Shown: in pieces, positions 55,491-64,000 of the stretch | How positions within the stretch are numbered: position 1 is the first letter of the stretch | How the letters are laid out: each line of letters opens with the position of its first letter | Program-made: the position numbers and the translations under genes | From: Rutpela maculata | Taxonomy: Eukaryota; Arthropoda; Insecta; Coleoptera; Cerambycidae | Assembly: GCA_936432065.2 (NCBI GenBank) | Contig: OW386290.2 | Span: forward strand, 53,276,843-53,340,842 | Length of the DNA stretch: 64,000 nucleotides | Direction: 5' to 3' | Notes under the pieces: model-generated | Told to the model about the DNA's origin: nothing | What the model saw: the letters and a program-made list of their open reading frames with translations, nothing else | Databases searched by the model: none

Positions 55491-56059
55491 GTCGACAAAA
55501 AAAAATTTTTTCTGCTCCACGGACTAAACCTATCATGCCTTAAGTATTTTTGTGTGCTGAATCCGAATTTTCAATTAAAAAAATTTTCTACCACGTAGAT
55601 TTCGAGTAAATGTCAAAAATTGCAAAAAAAAACGTATTTTGACAATAAAAATCGGGATTTACTCGAAATCTACGCGGTAGAAAATTTGAATTCAGCACAC
55701 AGAAATACATAAGGCTTGATAGGTTTAGTCCTTGGAGCAGAATTTTTTTTTTCTTGTAGACCTTTGCACAGACCTGTCCACAGGTCTACAAAAAAAAAAA
55801 TTCTGCTCCAAGGACTAAACCTATTATATCTTATGTATTTTTGTGTGCTGAATCCGAATTTTCAATTTAAAAAATTTTCTACCGCGTAGATTTCGAGTAA
55901 ATCCCGGTTTTATCGTCAAAATACGGTTTTTTGACAATAAAACCGGAATTTACTCTACGCGGTAGAACATTTTTTAAATAGAAAATTCGGATTCAGCACA
56001 CAAAAATACTTAAGGCATCTTAGGTTTAGTCCTTGGAGCAGAATTTTTTTTTTGTCGAC
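55491..56059. repeat. Two consecutive near-perfect hairpins of the same family
   Basis: Hairpin 1 (55491-55761) and hairpin 2 (55784-56059) are each about 275 bp. They share AAATTTTTTCTGCTCCA, GGACTAAACCTAT, TGTGTGCTGAATCCGAATTT and a TCTACC(A/G)CGTAGATTTCGAG block, then the mirror image. The outer tips are GTCGAC(A)n and the inner tips GTCTAC(A)n, around a 22-bp linker. No coding. Confidence 0.92.
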
Positions 56060-57119
56060 CTGTGTTATTGGTAACATTATGTGAGCGCTTTTTTACGTAA
56101 ATGGTATTGCTGAATGCGTAAGATAACGGCAGCTTTGTGATATTGCAGTAGTTAAAATCCACAGCGTCCTCCATTATGTTGAAAAATCTGGACACTGAGC
56201 AAATCGGCGGTAAAGATTTAGATCCGTTTTATTTGGATTCTCGTGACTATTAATAATATTGTGTTCCAAAAAAAATTCTTATTAAACTTTTTTATTAATA
56301 GATGTAAGATGAATATAAAAATAAATTTGAATTTTTAGTTTCCAGGAAAATGTCTTATATCATAAGATACCGCCCACTGTAAATCATTCCTGCCATCACG
56401 ATAACTACACGCGTAATAGCTGTACTTATGTTTTTATCCGTCAATCAAAAATGACGCACTGCAATTTTAAGTATCGGTACTTGGAAACAGTTTGCATCGA
56501 AGTTTACAAAAAACATTGGACATCTTAACTGCGATTAAAGAAGGATTTACTGTATATACTAATTCATTACTGATTTATTTCTGTCGGAGTACTGAAACCA
56601 CTAAAATAAACTCCAGTATCTGAGCTGTCAGTTGATTGTTAAACTTATCTGATTAAAATAAATCCCTAGGTTTAGAATGTATTTTAATCTCACATGTTAA
56701 TGAAAAATGAATGAAGTACAATGAGCCATGCTACTTTTTCCAACATGTTTTTGGGAAATTAGTACAATTAGGTGCTTTTTGATATTATTAGAATGAAGTA
56801 CTTGATACTTTAAAGCACTTACCAATATTTAAACAGCATTCTTTCATCTACCAATTTAAGATTTCAACAGATAAAAAATAAAATTCAAATAATTCAACGG
56901 GTATACAAAACAAGCTGTGATTCGCGGTGACGTCATCGATTTCATTAATATAACTATCATAACCTAAAATTTTAAGTTTTTTAAGTTTATTTTCAATTTT
57001 GTTGTTGTATTCGCACTTTTCGCTTCAAGCCAGTATGGATCCAAGGGAACATTTAAAAATTCACGAAATGGGCAGCTAATTATATGCCACATTTCCAACC
57101 TTCAAAAAGCGCCTTATTT
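56060..57119. other. Unassigned AT-rich spacer
   Basis: Only short frames. No element ends recognised before the TIR at 57120. Confidence 0.4.
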
Positions 57120-58304
57120 TGCACAAAAAACAAAGTGCATAAAATTTTCTACAATTTTGGTCCTATACAATATTTGGATAGGAGTTGCCATTTTCCAGAT
57201 AAATGATTCAGCTCTTAAAATAAAATATAAAATTCAATAAAAGACGTAAGTAACATCTCATTCGCTTACAGATTCACTATCGCTGTCTCCCGATCGAATA
57301 TTTCTTCCAAGTCTTCTTCCTCTATTGCTTCATTTATGATATCGTTATCATCCTCACTTTCGTCTATTATGATTTAATTTGGAATCATCTCCTGAAGAAT
57401 TTCAGTAAGCGATTTAGACAGTATTTTATCTGCTGAACACCAAAGAGGTTCTCCATTTTCTTGCCATCCATAATCTTTCCAAGGCTTTGGAATATTGTGA
57501 ATACCTTCGTCGGCTAATCGCCAAATACGCGTATGGTAAACACTCGAATATGCTCAACTTTAGTGTCACTTGATAAAGACAAATCTTTGTCACCACATTT
57601 CTATCTAATCGCAATTAGGTGAAGCTCGTCCATGCGAGCGCATTTCTTTGATCCGTATATGGCACATGTAAACTCCTCTAATGATGCGACTAATTTATCA
57701 TCAGTATTTCAGCTGCTCCCCAAATCTTGAAATGTTCGGATATATTTGGTATATTTGGGAGAAAGTAACATTTTTAGGGGTTTGATCTTTCCTTTTCCCT
57801 TAAAGGCGCTGCCCGAGTCGCATCCAGTAAATGAATGAATTATAATAGTATTATTATTATTATTAATTTTTTTCAGTTTATTTTATTTTTTTGTTATGTT
57901 AATAATATAAGGTATATTATACGCCTTGCAATAATTGTCACAGTTATTTCCTCTAAATGATTTACCGATATATGAATTTCATGTTTTCTTAATTTTGGAC
58001 TCATTTATCTGGAAAATGGTAACTCCTATCAAAATATTGTATAGGAGCAAATTTGTAGAAAATTTTATGCACGTTGTTTTTCGTGCACAAAGTTTTTGTC
58101 AGTCTTTTTTAGTTTTTGTGTTAAATGGCAAAAACAACATTGGCAACAGTTTTTTTAACATATGGCCGACACTTTGAAAGTACGGCCAGTATTTTTTTTT
58201 TGGACATGTCTAAAATTGTTCCTTAGGCTTTAATCTTTATGAAAACATTGTCCCCAAGGATCGGGGGGAGGGGGGTACACGTACAGCTAGGGAAAGCTTC
58301 CCGA
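57120..58304 (-). mobile_element. Coding member of the foldback family, with nuclease-like ORF tail
   Basis: Left inner TIR at 57120-57250 (GCACAAAAAACAAAGTGCAT, TTGGATAGGAGTTGCCATTT) and complete right TIR at about 57850-58304, ending GCTAGGGAAAGCTTCCCGAA. Both match the arms at 18.6-21.1 kb. Between them about 600 bp encode the C-terminus of the XPG-like protein. The outer left TIR is missing and the gene is cut at its 5' side by the right TIR, so this is an internally deleted copy of a once-coding transposon. Confidence 0.8.
57245..57840 (-). pseudogene. Transposon-encoded XPG/FEN1-like nuclease remnant (copy 3)
   Basis: The minus strand starts at the TIR boundary with HSFTGCDSGSAFKGKGK (57838-57788), the third motif of the family, then KPLKMLLSPKYTKYIRTFQD and LEEFTCAIYGSKKCARMDEL. 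After a gap comes a WCSADKILSKSLTEILQEM block and a very acidic tail (DESEDDNDI, EEEDLEEIFD) ending at 57.26 kb. The EADT and DTD motifs would lie upstream and were deleted. Several stops. Confidence 0.68.
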
Positions 58305-60365
58305 ATAATTATATTGAACAAGATTTTAGTTAAAAGTACGGGAATCAAGTAGAAATTTTATTAATGTTGATATGGTACTTGAAAATTTAAAAAAATATGT
58401 ATTTTTGAGGTTAGTTGTTTACCATCAATGCGACCGATGACTTCATCAGCACCCGTTGCTCAAAACGTAGTGATTCTGGTGGTAAAATTTGAATTCAAAT
58501 TTAAAAATGCTTTTTATATATATATAGAACTTTGACCGATTGTGAAAATTAACGTATTTTTAATTTTTATTTAGTATCTTCTTTACAGTCAAAAAGATTT
58601 TAGAATTTGTGTGTGTCAGGCTGAGAGGCTATACGCCAATTGCCATGAACATAAGCTGCGGGTAAGTACCTTTTAAGATTAGTATAGAGGGGAAAACCAA
58701 GATGACATGACAATTATCTAAACCTATCCTCTACTCTATCTTCGGATGCTAAGCGACTGTCGGCTCAGCATCCGTTCCTAGCCTGTGTCGGTACAAACCT
58801 CCGAAGGGCTCATCTCCACTTGTTCGACAAGCGGACGGTATTTGCTAGTTATCAATTACCTAAATCTCAATTCTATCCCGTATAATGTGGCACTAGCCAC
58901 CGCATCCACAACAAATGACGTTATAGATCAGGAAGACCGCCAGAAGAGAGAGGCACCTGCCAGCAGGATCCAATAAGCCAGGACTGATGTGCTAAAATAT
59001 TAACAACCTAGTGGGGGGTGTTGGTGATGGAGCAGATCCAGTCCTTACGAAGCTAATTTAGATCTACAGCGTTGTGATAGGAGTAAAGGAAATTAGATTC
59101 ATTCAACTCCTGCCACCCAAGGCCGTTGTCAAAGTCAAGAATATCGGCTCAAAGAGATGCTGGTTCTTGGGCTATGGTATCTTTTTCAATGAAGAGTCAG
59201 ATGCGTTGGAAACGAAAGTGCCACCTATATCTTCCAATTTCTTCGTCTTGTCTACATGCTAGGCCTGTGCTTTATATTCTTCATTATATTGATGACTTAA
59301 TCTGATTTAAACAGATGTAGTAAAAGAAAGATAGCTCAATATTTCATGATATTCAATTTTTAAATAATTGCCGAAACTTTAACTTAAGTACAAGCCAAAG
59401 TACAAGGAAACGAGTACAAGAAAAAATTTGAATGCTCAAGGTGTGAACACTGCCTTACAATCGGAAAATTATAAGACTGATGCGGAGAATTTAGACTCTC
59501 CGCCGAAAAGAAAATAATTTCTGCATTCAAGACATCTGCAAAGAACTAGAATCACATGCTGATCCCAACAATAGCAAGAATCTTTTCCGAACATTAAGAG
59601 TGACTCACATATCAGTTTAAACTCTAACACGTGGTCAATTAAGAACTTCAAAGATACTCTAAGGACTGACAGGGATCGGATCATTTACGTCTGGCGCCAG
59701 TAACGCGAAAGGCTTTTCTAAAGTGACCATCCTTAAGTAGAAGATGACTGGCAGCAGGACTATGAAGACAAACCTTCAATATTGAAATCAAAAGTGGACG
59801 CAGCCATACAAAAACTAAATAGCTGGAGCATCAATATCACGGCCAAGGCGCTTTGGTTAAGTAAGTACTGGGACTGGGTTAGCTTGAACTAGGAACTTTT
59901 TGAAGACCGTGGGAATTTTTTAAAGACCATGGGAACTATCTTGGCCGAGGGAACCTCTGTGTTAGTATATTTCAACAGATCCGCCCCAACATGCGAGACT
60001 ATTGGTTGGCAACAGGTGAATCCAATGAACCTGGAATATTTTTCAAGCTTACTTCAAATGATCTACCGCCGAAGAGTAAGACAGTTAATTACCGTCAGTT
60101 AAGATGGGTCAATGACTGTGGAAAATTGCAACTGCCATTAGAATATTAGTTTAATTATTATGATTTTCTATATATTAATATATATTTTTTCAATGTAAAT
60201 TAGTTCTATGTAAAGATAGAATGAGCATCCTTCACATAATACGAAAAAAATATGAGAAATAGGAATCTGATCTGATGCCTAGAAAACCTCAATTTTCGTA
60301 CCACGACAGATGTCTACATATTTCTAGCACTAATGTGACACGTCAGTAAAATAATACTGTATATC
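58305..60365. other. Unassigned region, probably LINE-derived in part
   Basis: Higher GC and composition between 58.6 and 60.1 kb resemble LINE 5' UTR or ORF1 sequence. I see no diagnostic motif. A duplicated GAAGACCGTGGGAATTTTT / AAGACCATGGGAACT lies at about 59.9 kb. Confidence 0.35.
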
Positions 60366-60369
60366 TTTC

Positions 60370-60720
60370 AATCCAGATTGCAGCATTATCTGTCTTAGCA
60401 AATACCTACTGAGTAAGCAGACTTTGTTAAAGGATGCGGCACTAAAGAGTAAATACTGAATTTGCGTCAACCTATCGAGAGGGCAAGCGAAAAGTACTTG
60501 CTTATGTACATACCTTTGTTTCGAAAACTACCGTAAGATTTTTGACAATGTGAAATGGAACAATCTGTGGGGTCCGATTCCCGGTCATGGTATTGGGATT
60601 TTTTCGAAAAAAAGTTAATTTTAGTATTAGTGGATACTTGATGTATGTTTCGAAATTTGTAGCTCCTCCCGCACAAGGTCATTTCGGGCTTTCAGGGAAG
60701 GTGGTTGCATTGCCTGTGGT
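60370..60720 (+). pseudogene. RTE-type LINE reverse transcriptase fragment
   Basis: Plus-strand blocks ADFVKGCGTKE, then LNLRQPIERASEKYLLMYI, then after a frameshift FDNVKWNNLWGP. This matches the RTE run up to and beyond the first catalytic Asp. The 5' and 3' parts are missing. Confidence 0.68.
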
Positions 60721-62188
60721 GTGTTATTTTTATTTATTAGCTAAATAAAAATAATTCAAAGATTCTTTATATATAAAAATATATAAAATTATGCACACTA
60801 CCTGTAATAAGGATACGTACTTTTTGACACATAAGATAATCGTGTTTTGCTTTTAATTTAAAACTTCTATCATGAGAGTCACCTTACGTTCCGTAGAGTT
60901 ACATATCTTGGATCAATCTACAAATAAATTCTTTTGTATCAATCGTCGAGTGACTAAGTGTCAGCTAGATCAAATATAGTTATATTTGTTTTATTTTACA
61001 ACGGCGCCAGTTTGCCGAAAAGTTTTACTCGAAGGTTTAAAAAAACTATTTTCCTTATATAAAATGAAAGGCATTTAATTTTTCCTAACTTAACCTAGTA
61101 CCAAATAAAATTTTATCACTAGTTATAAATCACAAATAGAAACAGAATAACAAAGGACTAAATACCTAAACAGTATTTATAGATTTTAAACTTTACTATT
61201 CTATGAATTCGACGTTGTAAGATTATATTAATTAGTTGTATTTGCTAAACCTAATGAAGTAAATACCTCTTATATGTTTCTGAGTATTTTTCCCAATGTT
61301 CACCAATGTGTGCATCATAATCTTGGATGAAACTTAGAGAGCGTACTGACATCATTTTTTAGGCGGCACTTCAACAGAGAACTAAGAAAATTAACCTTTA
61401 TTTAACATCTGATGTAAATAAACTGACACTGTTCACATGTTATTGGAGCGTTTATTAATTGCCATTGATTAATAGTAAACTGTAGAAACTGATATCGACT
61501 AATTAATAAATCAATCAATCACGTAATTACTAATTTCAGGATCTTATCATTAAACCTATATAACTCATATTTGTGTTGCGGAATGCCTATGGATAAGGAT
61601 GTTGTTCTTTTATTGAAATAAGTAATCGAAAAAAATTTAGAACTTTATTTAAGGTAGAAACAAACAGTCGGTGTCTGGTGTCTGTATATCTGCCTATATC
61701 TCCAAAACTATTTAACGAGAAGAATAATATTAGGTAGGTAGATGAAACTATTGCCACGAATAAATGGGATATATTTTTAGCGAAAAAGATACATGGTGGA
61801 CACCCTCTAAAAAAATAATGAAAAGAATGAGGCGGAGAAAAATGATATTTGGCATGTAGTTAATACAGGTTAAACACAAGAAACCTGTCAAACTTTTAGT
61901 GCAACATATATAGGTTGAACAACCTTAAAAAATTAATTTACGAAAAAAATGTGACTGAACACCATACCGTAATATATCATATATTTTTAGTTAACACGAC
62001 TGTCAAGGAAGAAATCTGCTGTACTCATAATGTATACCTATAAAATATAATAATAATGATAAATCGTCTTTGTTGTTCAATTAATATCCATTGTCAAAGA
62101 ACTGCAAAATAGATAATAATATTTCCACCAAAATGTGGCGAAGTCTAGCTAAGTAGCTACTCTACTGAATCAGATAGTAGCGGATTAT
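60721..62188. other. Unassigned AT-rich spacer
   Basis: No coding sequence, RNA gene or element end recognised. Confidence 0.4.
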
Positions 62189-62974
62189 GCGAGTCGGACG
62201 AAAAACCGACTATTGTCTAATGCAACCAGATTAGTTCTCCCCCTCGTTTTCGAGGGTGCTGAACACCGTGGTGGAATTCCTCTTCGGGGTGATCCACCCC
62301 CTAAACGCTCTCCAAGGGGGGGAGAGTGCGTTCTCAGCATACCCCCAGGCAAAGCTCCTCTCCATTTTTGAGGATGCTACAGAGGAAAAAACATTAAAAT
62401 GTCAGCTCGATCTCGGCAACAAAGTAGTCATCTTCATTTACTGTGGAGCTGAAAAAAGACGAATGTATATTTTTGTACGCAGTTTTTAGGTAAAATAGGT
62501 TTATATAATAATTATTGAAATATCTGACTTTTTTTAATTACAATTTATTATATAAAATATTTTTATGCCATTGAGGGGGTGAACGGATGTCAAGCACTCA
62601 ATTCGTGGTCTTCTCTGTGTTTGCCATGCTCGAAAATGGAAGGGAAAACTTTTTGTCCAGTGGTATGATGAGAGCGCTCTCTCACCTCTCTACAGGCCTT
62701 TGAGGGGGTAGGTGGGTATCAGGTATGCGTCCCAGGATCCTTCCCATAATTGGCATGCTCAAAAACAGGGGATCAATAAGTTAGATTCCGTGAAACATTA
62801 TCAATACGCGTTTGGAGGTGGTTTTTGGTCGTTTGCGGGGGTGGGTCAATCCAACGAGAAATTCTGCCACCACCACGGTGTTCAGCTTCCTCGCAAACGG
62901 GTGGGGGATGGAGGGAGAACTAATCTGGTTGCATCAGACAATAGTCGGGTTTTTCGGGTTATTTTCCGACTCAC
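62189..62974. mobile_element. DNA element, about 785 bp, with about 110-bp terminal inverted repeats
   Basis: TGCGAGTCGGA on the left and TCCGACTCACA on the right. The arms continue CCGACTATTGTCTxATGCAA, CCAGATTAGTTCTCC and GCTGAACACCGTGGTGG. The interior is comparatively GC-rich with GGGGG-containing blocks but no transposase. A target duplication is not obvious. Confidence 0.78.
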
Positions 62975-63002
62975 ACTATAGTGGTGGGTGAAATATACAG
63001 AT

Positions 63003-63850
63003 ATATGATTGATTGATTGATTGATTTACCAGCGTGCGGTAGGCATTACTGCCACTCCCAAGTTATACGGCTGGGCCTGCTACGTCCACGCTGGGTTGGA
63101 CTAAGGTCATGCTTGTTGCCAGCAGCGAGAGCCACATGGCGCATGGTAAAGGAATGTGGGATGGGAGGTGTAGGTATTTGTGAGATGCGTTACCGCATTA
63201 TGTCGTGAGGGAGCGTTTAAGCCCCCTTTTTCTGTATTTTTGGTTCTGGGCTTCTGCCTATTCTGGATCTTCTTGTGAGATATGTTGCCGCGTTGTGTCG
63301 CTGCTATCTGTGCTCCTATTTTTGTACTTCTGTTTCTACAAGTCTTCTTCTTCTTCTTCTTCTGAGGCTTCTGATTCCTCCGTTTCTGATTCTGGTAGAG
63401 TATATATCGCTCCGATTTCTTTGTGAAATTCATTCTTTCCCCTCGCTTTTCTTTCCCAGTATGTTTGGTCCTTTCCCAGTTTGTTCATGATCTTCTCGAT
63501 TGTTGTTTTCCACGTGTAACATGGTCTCCCCATTTTAAGTTTGCTGCTGTCCAGTGTTAGTGCTTTCTTCAGTAAGTGTGTTGGTTCCCTTCTTTGAACG
63601 TGTCCCCAGTACTTCATTGCGTACATTTCTATCCTTTTTGTGATTTCCACGTGTAACCTGGTCTCCCCATTTTAAGTTTGCTGCTGTCCAGTGTTAGTGC
63701 TTTCTTCAGTAAGTGTGTTGGTTCCCTTCTTTGAACGTGTCCCCAGTACTTCATTGCGTACATTTCTATCCTTTTTGTGATTTCCACGTGTAACCTGGTC
63801 TCCCTGTTTTTAGTGTAGAATTTAATGTAGAATTTTTCACTTATCAACGA
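63003..63850 (-). mobile_element. LINE 3' end with (AATC)n tail and internal duplication
   Basis: Minus orientation. The 3' tail is a GATTGATTGATT run at 63006-63026 on the plus strand. The coding end reads TKRIEMYAMKYWGHVQRREP, LTLDSSKLKMGRP and TWKTTIEKIMNKL, the C-terminal 'R..YWGHV.R' region of endonuclease-reverse transcriptase LINEs (RTE/L2-like). The CTT repeats at 63340-63363 make an artefactual poly-Glu end. Confidence 0.7.
63509..63806. repeat. 137-bp tandem duplication inside the LINE coding end, 2.2 units
   Basis: TCCACGTGTAACxTGGTCTC begins units at 63509, 63646 and 63783 (the last partial). The first two units are nearly identical. Because 137 is not a multiple of three, the copies are read in different frames, so the duplication itself breaks the protein. 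Confidence 0.92.
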
Positions 63851-64000
63851 GCGTAATTTTGACCTGAAAACCTCATTTGATAATTTACTTAAGAAAAATT
63901 TTATGTAATCAGATTCACAACACTATATTGTAACACCCACAACGTCAAAAAATATGAAAAAAACAAATTCGTAATGGACGAATGCTCTAAATAAAATACA
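63851..64000. other. Unassigned end of window
   Basis: Nothing recognised. Confidence 0.3.

Noticed and set aside
63205..63433. Poly-Glu/Lys frames as an acidic regulatory protein
   Set aside because: They stem from a CTT repeat and the 3' region of a LINE.
1..64000. CRISPR arrays, operons, prophage or bacterial features
   Set aside because: All coding evidence is eukaryotic (introns, LINEs, SINEs, hAT, mariner); no short regularly spaced repeats of CRISPR type were seen.

Overview
This is an animal nuclear window, almost certainly from an insect with a large, repeat-rich genome. The evidence is a spliced insect-type inward-rectifier potassium channel (Kir/Irk) gene with GT-AG introns, AT-rich intergenic DNA, and many insect transposon families: R1, Jockey, I-group, RTE and CR1/L2-like LINEs, Penelope-like elements, Tc1/mariner, hAT, foldback elements and tRNA-derived SINEs. 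A beetle is my best guess from the transposon mix; that is inference. No operons, CRISPR arrays or prokaryotic features are present.

The one confident host gene is Kir, on the minus strand. It can be built from five coding exons at 43441-43460, 37494-37752, 15301-15714, 11002-11143 and 8584-8828. All splice phases agree and give a protein of about 359 residues. The gene spans about 35 kb, and its second intron is 21.8 kb. Exons 2-5 are very secure. The short start exon at 43.4 kb is inferred from a perfect donor, a matching phase and an in-frame ATG.

Everything else with coding character is transposon-derived and mostly decayed. By region: 0.6-4.5 kb holds dispersed inverted repeats, an intact hAT MITE with an exact 8-bp target duplication, and a tRNA SINE. 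5.4-7.6 kb is a nearly complete Tc1/mariner-type element. 9.3-10.5 kb is a LINE split by a Jockey tail. 11.5-14.4 kb carries RTE, unknown-transposon and R1 remnants. 16.1-17.2 kb is a long-TIR element. 18.0-21.3 kb is a LINE broken by a foldback transposon and then caught in a 1.4-kb tandem duplication. 21.6-25.7 kb holds LINE and Penelope pieces plus a minisatellite. 26.8-30.5 kb holds a possible transposon first exon and a 560-bp-arm palindrome with a Jockey in its centre. 32.25-37.24 kb is a DNA transposon with a nuclease-like ORF, itself invaded by a 2.9-kb LINE. 38-43 kb holds a MITE, Jockey and RNase-H-type LINE remnants.

46.7-50.1 kb holds an inverted copy of the 3.3-kb repeat and a multiply nested palindrome. 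51-58.3 kb holds LINE remnants, two further nuclease-like remnants and a pair of near-perfect hairpins. 60-64 kb holds RTE-like LINE tails and a TIR element.

The most interesting thread is a transposon-borne protein seen in three broken copies (33, 53 and 57 kb). Its spaced motifs (E-ADT, DTD, GCD...GxGK) resemble the acidic core of XPG/FEN1-like nucleases. Two copies sit between terminal inverted repeats, and one shares its TIRs with the foldback repeats at 18.6-21.1 kb.
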